Assembly: GCA_902594545.1 (NCBI GenBank)
Contig: CACJMO010000008.1
Coordinates: forward strand, 1-44,448
DNA length: 44,448 nucleotides
Reading direction: 5' to 3'
Source: an uncultured SAR86 cluster bacterium
GTDB lineage: Bacteria; Pseudomonadota; Gammaproteobacteria; Magnimaribacterales; Magnimaribacteraceae
Part shown: positions 17,060-26,854 of the stretch, piece after piece
Layout of the letters: each line of letters begins with the position of its first letter
How positions within the stretch are numbered: the stretch's first letter is position 1
Translations under genes and position numbers: made by a program
The notes under the pieces: model-generated
Seen by the model: only the letters and a program-made list of their open reading frames with translations
The model's database searches: none
Told to the model about the DNA's origin: nothing

Positions 17060-18015
17060 TGGCGCATAAGTTTTCCGTTGCTCCAATGATGGATCGAACG
17101 GATCGTCATTGCAGGTACTTCCATAGATTGCTTACAAAAAAAAGTAAGCTATATACGGAAATGCTTCATTCAAATGCAATTCTCAAAGGGGATACAGAAA
17201 GATTGCTTGAATTTAAAAATGAAGAGCATCCATTGGCTATCCAATTGGGTGGCTCAGATCCCAAATCTCTTGCTGAAGCTTCCGTGATTGCTGAAAAATT
17301 TGGCTATAAAGAAATCAACCTCAATGTAGGATGTCCTAGCAGCAAGGTGCAAAAAGGAAAATTTGGAGCTGTATTAATGAAAGAGCCAAAGTTGGTTTCT
17401 GAATGTATCAACGAGATGTACAAATCGGTAAATATACCTGTAACAGTTAAGTGCAGAATTGGTGTTGATGATATGGATAAAGAATCTGAACTCGATAGAT
17501 TTGTTGAAGAAGTAAGTTCTTCTGGTTGCAATACCTTTATTGTCCATGCCAGAAAAGCATGGCTGAAAGGATTAAGTCCGAAAGAAAACAGAGAAATACC
17601 TCCCTTAGATTATGAAAGAGTCTATAGATTAAAAGAAAAGTTCCATTCATTAAATATAGTCGTAAATGGAGGAATCAAATCAGTACAGGATTCTCTTAAT
17701 CATTTACAGTTTGTAGATGGGGTGATGCTGGGAAGAGAAGCCTATGATAATCCCTATATCTTAACTGAAGTAGATACTCTTATTTTTAATACGGTAGCTT
17801 GTGCAAAAACAAGGCAAGATATACTTTTAGAAATGCTGCCTTATATAGAACACGAATTACAAAAAGGTACAAAAATAACTAGGATTACCAAACACTTATT
17901 GGGCTTATTTAAGGGTCTAGATGGTGCAAAAAAAATTAGAGAATTTTTACTAACCTTAAATAATGAGATGAACCCCCTAGATTACAAATATTTTTTTTCA
18001 GGAACAGCTAAATGA
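17059..18015 (+). CDS. dusA: tRNA-dihydrouridine(20/20a) synthase
   Basis: A 318-residue FMN-dependent TIM-barrel enzyme that reduces uridine in the tRNA D-loop. The DusA signature is APMMDRTDRHCRYFHR at residues 8-23. Catalytic Cys92 lies in NLNVGCPSSKVQKGKFGA, and the FMN-binding segments CRIGVDDMD and VNGGI are present. Length is normal. It is coupled to the antiporter upstream (one-base overlap) and to the TerB-like gene downstream (ATGA, four-base overlap). Confidence 0.95.
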   Translation: MAHKFSVAPMMDRTDRHCRYFHRLLTKKSKLYTEMLHSNAILKGDTERLLEFKNEEHPLAIQLGGSDPKSLAEASVIAEKFGYKEINLNVGCPSSKVQKGKFGAVLMKEPKLVSECINEMYKSVNIPVTVKCRIGVDDMDKESELDRFVEEVSSSGCNTFIVHARKAWLKGLSPKENREIPPLDYERVYRLKEKFHSLNIVVNGGIKSVQDSLNHLQFVDGVMLGREAYDNPYILTEVDTLIFNTVACAKTRQDILLEMLPYIEHELQKGTKITRITKHLLGLFKGLDGAKKIREFLLTLNNEMNPLDYKYFFSGTAK

Positions 18016-18464
18016 TTAAAAAATTAAAAGACTTTATTTCAAATTTTTCCGAAAAAAATAAAGAGACAGATTTTCAAGACATTTCAAATCTTGATAATGC
18101 CTGTGCCGCTTTATTGATAGAAATAGCTTTTGCAGATAAAGACTTTGATAAAAGTGAGCAAGACTCTCTTAAAAAGTCTTTAATGGAATGTTACAAGATT
18201 TCAGAAGAAGATATAAATGAGATTATTGAGGATGCTGAAACAACAGTTAAAGAGAGTACATCTCTCTATGGTTATACTCGTATAGTCAACGACGAGTTTG
18301 AATATCTGGATAAACTAGATTTGCTGCGGAACATGTGGAAGATTGCTTATGCTGATGGAAGTCTTGATAAATATGAAGAACATTTGATACGAAAAACGTC
18401 CGACCTTATCCATATAAGTCACAGCGATTACATTAAGATAAAACTAGAAGTTAGAGATGATTAA
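18012..18464 (+). CDS. TerB-like protein
   Basis: A 150-residue all-helical acidic protein of the TerB/TerB-like group. Two DxD-type metal-binding helices are visible: IAFADKDFDKSEQD near residues 39-52 and IAYADGSLDKYEEH near 112-125. TerB-like domains bind divalent metal, and their roles range from tellurite resistance to membrane-associated stress. No other ter genes are present, so tellurite resistance should not be assumed. It overlaps dusA by four bases and convergent mlaA by four bases. Confidence 0.82.
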   Translation: MIKKLKDFISNFSEKNKETDFQDISNLDNACAALLIEIAFADKDFDKSEQDSLKKSLMECYKISEEDINEIIEDAETTVKESTSLYGYTRIVNDEFEYLDKLDLLRNMWKIAYADGSLDKYEEHLIRKTSDLIHISHSDYIKIKLEVRDD

Positions 18465-19153
18465 TTAAAATCATCAAAGTCATCAAAATCGTCTTCTATT
18501 TCACCATCTTCTATTTCGAATTGCCTGCTTTGTAAATAAGCATCTCTGTAAAAGAGATATTCATCACCTATTACTACACTTTCTAATCCTAAATACCTAG
18601 CTCTAGTATCAATCAAATCGATGGCAGTTAATGAATAACTTGTCCTGTCATGGTCAATAAGCCAAAGAGGAGTTAAAAACGCGTCTGGAATCATCGCCAA
18701 TGTATCTCTCATTGTACTGGGACCTAAACCGGGTAAGACAAGATATGGTCCATCTGGCACACCCCAAACAGCAAGTGTTTGACCGAAATCTTCATCATGC
18801 TTCTCTAGGCCTATGTCTGAAGCAATATCTAAAAATCCAGCGATTCCAATCGTAGAATTTATAGTAAAACGGCCAAGATCAGAAAAACCACTCTTAATTT
18901 TTCCTTGAAGAATATTGTTAACGCCTATACTTAAATCTTCTACATTTTGAGTAAAATTGGTCACACCCATTTCAATAAAGTCAGGAGTAATACGTTGATA
19001 AAATCTTGCAATTGGAGATGCAACTTGAAGGTCTAAAGTTTGGTTTAAATTATGTGTCTTTTGGTTCAAATCCTTAAGAGGATCAATTTCTGCAAAAACA
19101 TATGAAGTCAAGAAGAGAAAAGATAAAAGATAGACTAATTTATTGACATTCAT
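18461..19153 (-). CDS. mlaA: MlaA/VacJ-family outer-membrane lipid protein without a lipobox
   Basis: A 230-residue MlaA-family protein. MlaA removes mislocalised phospholipids from the outer leaflet of the outer membrane. The family core is clear: DPLKDLNQKTHNLN, NFTQNVEDLSIGVNNILQGK, GRFTINSTIGIAGFLDIA, and FGQTLAVWGVPDGPYLVLPGLGPS. The N-terminus (residues 1-21, ending TSYVFA) is a signal peptide of the ordinary type with no cysteine at the cleavage site, whereas E. coli MlaA is a lipoprotein. The C-terminus is very acidic. It overlaps the upstream Mrp gene by four bases (ATGA). Confidence 0.92.
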   Translation of the reverse strand: MNVNKLVYLLSFLFLTSYVFAEIDPLKDLNQKTHNLNQTLDLQVASPIARFYQRITPDFIEMGVTNFTQNVEDLSIGVNNILQGKIKSGFSDLGRFTINSTIGIAGFLDIASDIGLEKHDEDFGQTLAVWGVPDGPYLVLPGLGPSTMRDTLAMIPDAFLTPLWLIDHDRTSYSLTAIDLIDTRARYLGLESVVIGDEYLFYRDAYLQSRQFEIEDGEIEDDFDDFDDFN

Positions 19154-19974
19154 TTACTAATATTAACCTGAGGTATTCCATCAGATTTCTTCTCCTTAAG
19201 ATTTTTGACAGATTGCTCTAATTTATCAGCAATCGAAGAAAATTCAATTTTTAATAATTCATTTTCCATCAAATTCTTGTCTTCTTCTAATTCTATTAAA
19301 GGAAGTTGACCAAGCAGATCTAAAGAATATTCCTCAGCGAGTTGTTTTCCTCCATCTTTTCCGAATAGGTAGTATTTCCGTCCTTCCTTATCTGGCTGGA
19401 ACCAGCTCATATTTTCAATTAATCCAGAGATAGGTAAGCCTAATTTATTAATCATTTCTATTCCCTTTTTGCAGTCAGAAATAGATACTTCTTGAGGAGT
19501 GGTCACTATTACGGATGAGGTTAAGGGAATGCGCTGCAGAAGAGTCAGCTGGACATCACCCGTCCCTGGTGGTGTATCTACAATAAGATAATCAAGATTG
19601 CCCCAATCTGTTTGAGATAACAGTTGCATCACTGCACCACTGACCATTGGGCCTCTCCATATAACTGGCATTTTTTCATCGGAAATTAAACCCATAGAAA
19701 TGAACTTTATACCTTCTTTAACTAACGGTTCAATTACTTGTTCTTTTGTTAATTTCAATTCGCCTGGCTTGGCATTTAGCATTACAGGCTGGGATGGTCC
19801 ATAAATATCAGCATCAACCAACCCCACCTTAAAGCCTTTATCTTTAAGAGATAATGCGGTTTGAAGTGAGATTGCCGACTTCCCTACTCCGCCTTTAGCC
19901 GAGAAGATTCCAATAATATTTTTAACTTTTCTAAGGGTTTCTGGAATTCTAAGTTTATTGTCCTGACTAGCCAT
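19150..19974 (-). CDS. apbC: Mrp/ApbC-type P-loop ATPase lacking the CxxC cluster motif
   Basis: A 274-residue NTPase of the Mrp/NBP35 family, which carries and transfers Fe-S clusters. The deviant Walker A FSAKGGVGKSAIS is near residues 24-36. Other family motifs are VDADIYGPSQP, WRGPMVSGAV and DTPPGTGDVQL. The N-terminal MIP18-like domain is missing, as in E. coli ApbC to a large extent. The expected CxxC after ENMS is replaced by WFQPDKEGRKYYLFG, so there are no cluster-ligating cysteines there. Some bacterial Mrp proteins share this change. The Fe-S role is therefore uncertain. Confidence 0.88.
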   Translation of the reverse strand: MASQDNKLRIPETLRKVKNIIGIFSAKGGVGKSAISLQTALSLKDKGFKVGLVDADIYGPSQPVMLNAKPGELKLTKEQVIEPLVKEGIKFISMGLISDEKMPVIWRGPMVSGAVMQLLSQTDWGNLDYLIVDTPPGTGDVQLTLLQRIPLTSSVIVTTPQEVSISDCKKGIEMINKLGLPISGLIENMSWFQPDKEGRKYYLFGKDGGKQLAEEYSLDLLGQLPLIELEEDKNLMENELLKIEFSSIADKLEQSVKNLKEKKSDGIPQVNISK

Positions 19975-20003
19975 ATGTTCTAAATGGATTCATTTAAGTA
20001 GGT

Positions 20004-20009
20004 TATAAT
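20004..20009 (+). promoter_or_regulatory. Probable metG promoter (-10 box)
   Basis: TATAAT sits 26 bases ahead of the metG ATG in the 60-base gap between the divergent apbC and metG genes. No convincing -35 is seen. Confidence 0.3.
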
Positions 20010-20034
20010 TACAATTCGTTATTTTAACCCTACT

Positions 20035-21684
20035 ATGACTGAAGATTCTGAAAAAAGATCAATTTTAGTTTCAAGCGCGTTGCCTTATGCAAATGCCCCC
20101 CTGCATCTTGGTCATATTCTTGAACATATACAAACTGATATATGGGTTAGATATCAAAGACTGATAGGTAATGATGTAGTGTATGTTTGTGCTGATGATG
20201 CACATGGAACGCCCATCATGTTAAAAGCTGATGAGCTAAACATGACGCCTGAAGAATTAATTGCAGAAATGTATGAAAGTCACACATCTGTTTTTAAAAA
20301 ATTCAATATCTCTCATGATAATTATCATTCCACACACAGCGAAGAGAATGAGCTTTTATCACAGAAGATATTTCTAGCCTTACAAGACAAGGGTTTGATA
20401 GAAAAAAAGGAAATTGATCAACTTTATGATACGTCAAAAGAAATGTTTCTCTCAGATAGGTATGTTAAAGGTATTTGTCCCTCGTGCGGTGCAGATGATC
20501 AGTATGGTGATAATTGTGAAAAATGTAGTGCCACTTACAATGCAATAGAATTAAAAAATCCTGTTTCTGTGCTTTCGAATACTGCTCCAATAGTTAGAAA
20601 ATCTGAGCACTTATTCTTTAAACTAAGTTTATTAAAGGATGAGATATCTTCGTGGCTAGATACTTCTTTTGTTCAAAGTTCAGTGAGAAACAAATTAAAC
20701 GAATGGCTTAATGATGATCTTAAAGATTGGGATATCAGTAGAGACAGCCCGTATTTTGGTTTCAAAATACCAGGATACGAGGATAAGTATTTTTATGTTT
20801 GGTTAGATGCACCTATTGGATATCTTGCCAGTCATTTAAATCATTTGAAAAAAAATAAAAGGGAAAATTTATTTCACGAATTTTGGGACCCTCAATCTAA
20901 TGCTGAGATTTATCATTTCATAGGAAAAGACATAATGTACTTTCATGCGCTCTTTTTCCCCGTAATGCTTTCAAATGCAGAATTCAAGACTCCTAATGGA
21001 GTTTTTGTACATGGCTTTTTAACGTTAAATGGTGAAAAAATGTCCAAATCGAGAGGTAACTTCATATCTGCAGAAAGTTATCTTGATGCACTTCCATCAG
21101 ATTATTTAAGATACTACTTCGCATCTAAGTTGGGAACGGGAGTTGATGACATAGATCTTAGTGTTGAAGATTTTAAGCAAAAAAATAACTCCGACCTAGT
21201 GAATAAATATATAAACCTTGCGAGTCGATCTGCAAATTTTATAGGAAAATATTTTGACGGAAGATTGGCTAAAAATTTAGATTCACAGGAACTTGTAGAA
21301 GAATTTAAAGAGAAATCTTCTGAGATTTATGATCTTTATGAAAAAATGGAATTAAGCAAGGCAATGAAAGAAATAATGTTGCTCGCAGATAAAGCGAATC
21401 AATACTTTGATGCTAAAAAGCCTTGGGTTCAGATAAAAGATGAAGCTAATCTGCAAGAAGTTCATTCTGTTTGCACTACCACTTTGAATCTATTTAAAAT
21501 AATTTCTGTCCTGATAAGTCCTGTTCTGCCTGAATTTACAAAAAGTGTATTTACATTTATGCAATTAAATGATCCGGTATGGAGTGATATTCAAATTGAT
21601 ATAGTTGACAAGGACATAAATCAATTTGAATCCATAATTAGCAGAATAGATGATAATCACATAAATACAATGCTGGAGAGCTAA
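20035..21684 (+). CDS. metG: Methionyl-tRNA synthetase, catalytic part
   Basis: A 549-residue class I synthetase. The nucleotide-binding motif is HLGH at residues 24-27 and KMSKS is at 335-339. The zinc knuckle has Cys148, Cys151, Cys161 and Cys164. The anticodon-binding helical domain is complete. E. coli MetG is about 677 residues because it carries a C-terminal tRNA-binding and dimerisation domain. Here the ORF stops right after the anticodon domain, and that domain is a separate gene one base downstream in another frame. Activity should depend on the second protein for full tRNA affinity. Confidence 0.95.
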   Translation: MTEDSEKRSILVSSALPYANAPLHLGHILEHIQTDIWVRYQRLIGNDVVYVCADDAHGTPIMLKADELNMTPEELIAEMYESHTSVFKKFNISHDNYHSTHSEENELLSQKIFLALQDKGLIEKKEIDQLYDTSKEMFLSDRYVKGICPSCGADDQYGDNCEKCSATYNAIELKNPVSVLSNTAPIVRKSEHLFFKLSLLKDEISSWLDTSFVQSSVRNKLNEWLNDDLKDWDISRDSPYFGFKIPGYEDKYFYVWLDAPIGYLASHLNHLKKNKRENLFHEFWDPQSNAEIYHFIGKDIMYFHALFFPVMLSNAEFKTPNGVFVHGFLTLNGEKMSKSRGNFISAESYLDALPSDYLRYYFASKLGTGVDDIDLSVEDFKQKNNSDLVNKYINLASRSANFIGKYFDGRLAKNLDSQELVEEFKEKSSEIYDLYEKMELSKAMKEIMLLADKANQYFDAKKPWVQIKDEANLQEVHSVCTTTLNLFKIISVLISPVLPEFTKSVFTFMQLNDPVWSDIQIDIVDKDINQFESIISRIDDNHINTMLES

Positions 21685-21685
21685 A

Positions 21686-22018
21686 ATGGATGATATAACT
21701 ATTGAAGACTTTATTAAGTTAGATCTTAGAGTAGCTAAAGTAATTTCTGCAGAACCAGTAGAAGAAGCTGATAAATTATTAAAATTAGAATTAGATGTTG
21801 GTGAATTTGGTTCAAAAGTAGTTTTTGCTGGAATGAAAAAAGCCTACAAAGCTGAATCATTAATCAACAAATTAGTTATTTGTGTAAACAACCTAAAACA
21901 TAGAAAAATGAGATTCGGAACTTCTGAAGGTATGATATTGGCAGCTGGAGACGATGATATTGGTATTTTCATATTATCTCCAGATGATGGAGCGAAACCA
22001 GGAATGCAAGTCAGATAA
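21686..22018 (+). CDS. Stand-alone MetRS C-terminal tRNA-binding domain (Trbp111-like)
   Basis: A 110-residue OB-fold protein of the EMAP-II/Trbp111 type. Segments [26 protein letters not shown] and [13 protein letters not shown] align closely with the C-terminal domain of fused bacterial MetG, more than with the chaperone CsaA. It begins one base after the metG stop in a different frame. A GGAGAG Shine-Dalgarno lies inside the end of metG, so it is a true second gene rather than read-through. It should dimerise and add tRNA affinity to the catalytic protein. Its stop overlaps the next start (TAATG). Confidence 0.9.
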   Translation: MDDITIEDFIKLDLRVAKVISAEPVEEADKLLKLELDVGEFGSKVVFAGMKKAYKAESLINKLVICVNNLKHRKMRFGTSEGMILAAGDDDIGIFILSPDDGAKPGMQVR

Positions 22019-23058
22019 TGATTAAAGAAACAGACATAATAATTGTTGGTGCTGGGCCAGTTGGTCTCTTTACTGTCTTTGAAGCAGGTTTGTTGGGCCT
22101 CGATTGTATTCTTATCGATAATCTAGATAAGATAGGTGGTCAGTGCAGTGAACTTTATCCCGAAAAGCCAATATACGATATACCGGGAGTACCAAATCAA
22201 ACAGCTCAAGAACATGTCAATGCTCTACTTGAGCAAATTAAACCATTCAATTACGAAGTTTTCTTGAATGAAAGAGTCGAAGTGCTGGAAGAAATAAATA
22301 ACGATAAAATATCGTCTTGGAAAATAGTGACCTCAGAAAAGAAAGAATTCGTTGCTAAAAGTATATTTATTGCTGCTGGTGCTGGTTCCTTTGAACCAAG
22401 AAGACCTCCAAATATTCTCGACCCAGACAAATTTGTTGATAAGGGAGTAGCTTATTCTGTTAGATCTAAAGAAAAATATAAAGATAAAAATCTATTGATC
22501 TTCGGTGGAGGAGATAGTGCACTTGATTGGACAGTTGAATTGGCCGACTTAGCTAAGTCGGTAACCCTAATTCACAGGAGAGATGAATTTCGTGGAGCAC
22601 CCAATACTGAGGCCAAGATGAGAGAGTTAATTAAATCAGGCAGCATAAGTCTGAAAACACCATATGTAATTGAAGACTTAATAGGTACATCTCATATTAC
22701 CGGTGCTTCGGTTAAAAACTTCGAATCAAAAGAAATTGAGGAAATACCCTGTGACGAAATTCTCTTTCTCTTTGGTTTAAATAAAAAACTAGGTCCAATA
22801 GCTGACTGGGGAATCGATATGAACAACAAAAAAGTCTCAGTAGATACAGAAAAATTCGAAACTTCCACTAAAGGGCTTTTTGCTGTTGGAGATATAAATG
22901 ATTATCCTGGAAAATTAGATCTTATATTATGTGGTTTTCATGAAACTACACTGGCCGTTCAAGAAGCCTATAGAAGAAGTTATCCGGGCGAAAGAGTTCC
23001 TTTTGGCTACACTACCTCAAACACAAAATTACAAAGAAAACTGGGTGTTAGCGATTAA
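22018..23058 (+). CDS. Ferredoxin/flavodoxin-NADP reductase, thioredoxin-reductase-like
   Basis: A 346-residue FAD- and NADP-binding protein with the thioredoxin-reductase fold. GAGPVG at residues 11-16 binds FAD and GGGDSALDW binds [26 protein letters not shown] is the second FAD segment. There is no CxxC redox pair, which separates it from thioredoxin reductase and points to the type 2 ferredoxin-NADP reductase (YumC-like) group. It likely supplies reduced ferredoxin or flavodoxin. It is coupled to the Trbp-like gene by one base and overlaps convergent argG by 11 bases. Confidence 0.88.
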   Translation: MIKETDIIIVGAGPVGLFTVFEAGLLGLDCILIDNLDKIGGQCSELYPEKPIYDIPGVPNQTAQEHVNALLEQIKPFNYEVFLNERVEVLEEINNDKISSWKIVTSEKKEFVAKSIFIAAGAGSFEPRRPPNILDPDKFVDKGVAYSVRSKEKYKDKNLLIFGGGDSALDWTVELADLAKSVTLIHRRDEFRGAPNTEAKMRELIKSGSISLKTPYVIEDLIGTSHITGASVKNFESKEIEEIPCDEILFLFGLNKKLGPIADWGIDMNNKKVSVDTEKFETSTKGLFAVGDINDYPGKLDLILCGFHETTLAVQEAYRRSYPGERVPFGYTTSNTKLQRKLGVSD

Positions 23059-24271
23059 TCTTACGTTTCCTTTTTGCAACCTGCTTTAATCTTAACGAAT
23101 TTATTTTAATAAAGCCTGAAGCATCTGCTTGATCGTAAGCATTTTCATCATCTTCAAAGGTAACAATTTTGGAATCATAAAGGCTATATTCAGAAGATCT
23201 GCTTTGGATACTGGTATTACCTTTATACAAAGATAACTGCACCGAGCCAGTTACAAATTCTTGGGTACTATCTATAAGAGCCTGTAAGGCTTCCCTTTCA
23301 GGACTCCACCAAAAGCCATCGTAGATTAATTTTGCATACTTAGGCATTAACTCATCTTTTAGGTGACCTGCATTGCTATCCAATGTAATTGATTCCATGG
23401 CTCTATGTGCTTTAAGTAACAGCGTACCTCCCGGTGTTTCATAACATCCTCTTGATTTCATACCTGTAAATCTATTTTCTACAAGATCCAATCTTCCAAT
23501 ACCGTGTCTTCCGGCTATTTCATTCAAATTGGTAAGAATCTCTGCGGGTGAGTAAGCTTTACCATCGAGAGCGGTTGCTAATCCCTTTGTAAAAGAAATT
23601 TCAATGACTTCTGGCTTATCAGGAGCTGATTCTAATGATGCTGTTCGTTTCCATATCTCTTCTGGCGCTGGAATAGAAGGATTTTCTAATATTTCGCCTT
23701 CGTATGAAGTATGCAAAAGGTTTTCATCTGTTGAATAAAGAGGCTCCTCCGGTCCAGCATCTATTGATATTTGATGTTCCTTACAATACTGAACTAAGTC
23801 TGCTCTAGAAGTAAATTCCCAAGTCCTCCAAGGGGCTATAACTTGGATGTCAGGATTCAATGAATATGATCCAATTTCAAATCTTATCTGGTCATTTCCT
23901 TTGCCCGTTGCTCCATGAGCAATAGCATCAGCGCCCTCTTGCTCAGCAATTTCTACAAGTCTTTTACTTATCAATGGTCTAGCAATAGAAGTACCGAGTA
24001 GGTATTCTCCCTCATATAATGTATTTGCTTTAAACATAGGAAAAATATAATCAAGGGTAAAATCTTCTTTTAAATCTTCGATTATCACTTTGGATGCGCC
24101 AATAGAGTTTGCGCGCTGTTTTACTAAATCAGCGTCATGGTCTTGACCAATATCTGCAGTAAAAGCTATCACCTCTGCGTCATATTCTTTTTTGAGCCAA
24201 TGCAGAATTACTGTTGTGTCCAAACCACCTGAATAAGCCAGGACTATCTTTTTAATGTTTTTGTTAGTCAT
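23048..24271 (-). CDS. argG: Argininosuccinate synthase
   Basis: A 407-residue enzyme that joins citrulline and aspartate with ATP, the step before ArgH in arginine synthesis. The ATP-pyrophosphatase loop [10 protein letters not shown] is near residues 12-21. The [11 protein letters not shown] and [13 protein letters not shown] segments are intact. The length is typical. No other arg genes are in the window. The 3' end overlaps the flavoprotein gene. Confidence 0.96.
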   Translation of the reverse strand: MTNKNIKKIVLAYSGGLDTTVILHWLKKEYDAEVIAFTADIGQDHDADLVKQRANSIGASKVIIEDLKEDFTLDYIFPMFKANTLYEGEYLLGTSIARPLISKRLVEIAEQEGADAIAHGATGKGNDQIRFEIGSYSLNPDIQVIAPWRTWEFTSRADLVQYCKEHQISIDAGPEEPLYSTDENLLHTSYEGEILENPSIPAPEEIWKRTASLESAPDKPEVIEISFTKGLATALDGKAYSPAEILTNLNEIAGRHGIGRLDLVENRFTGMKSRGCYETPGGTLLLKAHRAMESITLDSNAGHLKDELMPKYAKLIYDGFWWSPEREALQALIDSTQEFVTGSVQLSLYKGNTSIQSRSSEYSLYDSKIVTFEDDENAYDQADASGFIKINSLRLKQVAKRKRKINR

Positions 24272-24367
24272 AACGCGGTGCGTATTGTATACCCTGTCTG
24301 AGTTAATTGCCTATGTGTTTGCTTGAATCTCATTTCATTTAATTTAGTTTGACGTTATTCTTTCTTG

Positions 24368-25885
24368 ATGAACTCTCTTCAAAACTTACTTGAAAAGTAC
24401 TCTATAGATAGAACTACTCTGGCAATTAGTTTCTTATCTGTAATATTTACAGCTGGTTTTATATTAATTGATGAGAATTTTGCAAAATACTCTATTGATC
24501 TTGCCTATCAATTAATTACCCGAATATTTGGATCCTCCTATCTGATTCTAACTATATTTTGTTTTTTCTTTCTTTTAATTTTAGGGTTTTCTAAATATGG
24601 AAAATACATGCTTGGCGGTAAAGAAGCTATACCTGAATTCAATTTTTACAGTTGGATAGGTATGTTATTTTGCTCTGGGATAGGTGGAGGTATTATCTAT
24701 TGGTCTAGCGTTGAATGGGCTTATTACGTTGAGATACCTCAATTTGGTATATCACCTTTCTCTGAAGAGTCTTATTCATTAGCCACAGCTTACGGATTGT
24801 TCCATTGGGGTATTAGTGCTTGGTCTATATATGGAATACCTGCTATTGCTCTTTCAATTGCTTTTTATAAATACAAACTAAATTCTTTGAGATTGAGTTC
24901 AAGCTTAAGAGGCTTAGGTATAAGCAGTATAGAGTCTACCTACTTTGGACGTTTTATTGATCTAATATTTATTCTTTCTACTGTAGGGGCTGCAGGTGGA
25001 ACGATCGGGTCTTATATACCTATGCTTTCTAATGGTTTTAGTGACCTGCTCAATATCCCCAATGGACTTCATATCGATATAGCTGTTATATGTTTCTGCG
25101 TAGGCTTATTTGGATTCAGTGTCTATAAAGGTCTAGATAAAGGAATCAAAAACTTAAGTAATTTCAATTTAACACTTGCACTTATTTTTCTATTTTTAGT
25201 TGTTTTGGCAGTGGATATAGTTAATTTAGTTGAAATAGCTCTCTCAGGAATACAATACTCCTTTGTTTACTTTTGGAATATGAGCACTTTAGGAATTAAA
25301 GAAAATTCCGATTTTGCTAGAGAGTGGACTATTTTCTATTGGGCTTGGTGGGTTGCATTCGGTCCGTTGGTAGGACTATTTATTGCCAGAATATCAAAAG
25401 GCAGGACCCTCAGAGAAATTATTTTTGGGATGCTTTTTTTTGGCACTTTAGGTACCTGGTTGTTCTATTTAGTTTTGGGTGGCTATGCCATGAATGGAGA
25501 GCTATCTAATGAAATAAAAGTAATAGAAAATCTTAAAGATATAGGTCATGCAAATACAGCAATCACAGTGGTCAATAGTATGCCTTTTAATTATTTGATG
25601 TTGTTTATCTTTTGTGTGATAACTATCATTTTTATAACAACCTCGTATGATTCAATGTCCTATGTAATTTCTTATCATGTTCTAAGGACTGATGGAGAAG
25701 TCACAAATCCTCACAGAAACTTAAGACTATTATGGGCTGTAATTTTAGGAATTTTGCCAGCTTGTTTGGTTTTATACTCTGATCATAGCGTAGCTCTTGA
25801 CCTAATACTCATAACCTCTCTCCCTTTACTATTCTGCTATCCATTAATGGCCATATCTATAGTTAAGGAGTTAAAAAATTATTAA
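24368..25885 (+). CDS. BCCT-family transporter (betaine/choline/carnitine type)
   Basis: A 505-residue membrane protein of the BCCT family with about 12 membrane segments. The family motif FYWAWWVAFGPLVGLFIARISKGRT is clear (key residues WAWW and FIARIS). The substrate-region motif SGIGGGIIYWSSVEWAYY mixes features of the Na+-coupled BetP type and the exchanger CaiT type. There is no long N- or C-terminal osmosensor tail. I take ATG 24368; a TTG directly before it is in frame. The likely substrate is a quaternary amine or DMSP. The next gene, a homocysteine methyltransferase, suggests use of the methyl groups. Confidence 0.9.
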   Translation: MNSLQNLLEKYSIDRTTLAISFLSVIFTAGFILIDENFAKYSIDLAYQLITRIFGSSYLILTIFCFFFLLILGFSKYGKYMLGGKEAIPEFNFYSWIGMLFCSGIGGGIIYWSSVEWAYYVEIPQFGISPFSEESYSLATAYGLFHWGISAWSIYGIPAIALSIAFYKYKLNSLRLSSSLRGLGISSIESTYFGRFIDLIFILSTVGAAGGTIGSYIPMLSNGFSDLLNIPNGLHIDIAVICFCVGLFGFSVYKGLDKGIKNLSNFNLTLALIFLFLVVLAVDIVNLVEIALSGIQYSFVYFWNMSTLGIKENSDFAREWTIFYWAWWVAFGPLVGLFIARISKGRTLREIIFGMLFFGTLGTWLFYLVLGGYAMNGELSNEIKVIENLKDIGHANTAITVVNSMPFNYLMLFIFCVITIIFITTSYDSMSYVISYHVLRTDGEVTNPHRNLRLLWAVILGILPACLVLYSDHSVALDLILITSLPLLFCYPLMAISIVKELKNY

Positions 25886-25956
25886 TTTGTTTTAGATTTC
25901 CCAATAAGATATTAAAGTAAACAATTAATTTAAATATTTTTAGACTTGGGGAAGAA

Positions 25957-26853
25957 ATGAATAAATTACTCATAGGAGATGGCGGTATGGGTTCTGAATT
26001 AAGATTCAGAGGCGTAGAAGTTCCCTCTCACATTGAATCTATTTGGTCTGCGCTAGCGCTTACAACAAACACTCAGATTATAAAAGAAGTACATTTAGAT
26101 TATATAGAGGCAGGTGCTCAGTATATTACTGCTAATAATTATGCCGTCACTCAACCCATTCTTGAAAGGGCTGATTTAGCAAATCAGTTGGAAGATCTAA
26201 CACTTTTATCCTTATCAATTGCTAGAGATGCGATACAAGAATCTGGTAAAGATATAAAACTGGCCGCATCTCTTCCTCCGCTAGAAACCAGCTACAGAGC
26301 TGATTTAATTTTGGATTACTCAAAGATGTATGATCAATATCAAGAATTAGCAAATATCCTAGAAGGTGAAGTCGATATCATTATATGTGAAACCATGGCT
26401 CATAGTTTAGAAGCTAAAGCCGCTCTTACGACTATTCAAGATTCAACATCAGAAAAATGGTTAGGATGGACCTTGCACGGTAATAGATCAAATACTCTTC
26501 CAAGCGGTGAAAATATAAACGATGCTTTTGAGGTAACAAAAGATCTGAAATGCGATGCATATATGATCAATTGTTGTGGGGTCAATATGGTTACAGAATC
26601 TCTTAAAAAGCTTAGAAAGCTTACAGATAAACCAATCGGTGGTTACGCTAACTCTGAAACTATTGAAACAATTAGCGATGACAGCATTGAAATTAATGCT
26701 GAAGAAGATCACTGGGAGTCCGCAACTACAATTGATGAAAATCGATACGCTAGTGAAGTATCAAAATGGGTAGATGAAGGTGCTTCAATTATTGCAGGAT
26801 GCTGCAGAACAAGGCCTTCTCACATAAAGAAACTTGTAGAATTATTTGGTTAA
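25957..26853 (+). CDS. Homocysteine S-methyltransferase family protein
   Basis: A 298-residue TIM-barrel methyltransferase (S-methyl_trans family: MmuM, BHMT, MetH N-domain). The zinc ligands are Cys206 (NCCGVN, also Cys207) and Cys282/Cys283 (GCCRTRP). GDGGMGSELR at the N-terminus is the family start. It moves a methyl group from a sulfonium or ammonium donor such as S-methylmethionine, DMSP or glycine betaine to a thiol. It follows the BCCT transporter by 71 bases with a GGGGAAG Shine-Dalgarno. The donor is not determined. Confidence 0.9.
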   Translation: MNKLLIGDGGMGSELRFRGVEVPSHIESIWSALALTTNTQIIKEVHLDYIEAGAQYITANNYAVTQPILERADLANQLEDLTLLSLSIARDAIQESGKDIKLAASLPPLETSYRADLILDYSKMYDQYQELANILEGEVDIIICETMAHSLEAKAALTTIQDSTSEKWLGWTLHGNRSNTLPSGENINDAFEVTKDLKCDAYMINCCGVNMVTESLKKLRKLTDKPIGGYANSETIETISDDSIEINAEEDHWESATTIDENRYASEVSKWVDEGASIIAGCCRTRPSHIKKLVELFG

Positions 26854-26854
26854 T

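Noticed and set aside
18012-18464. Tellurite-resistance system based on the TerB-like gene
   Set aside because: No other ter genes nearby; it is coupled to dusA, and TerB-like folds have many roles.
21686-22018. Calling the small OB-fold protein CsaA
   Set aside because: Its [11 protein letters not shown] and [12 protein letters not shown] segments and its place right after metG fit the MetG C-terminal domain better.
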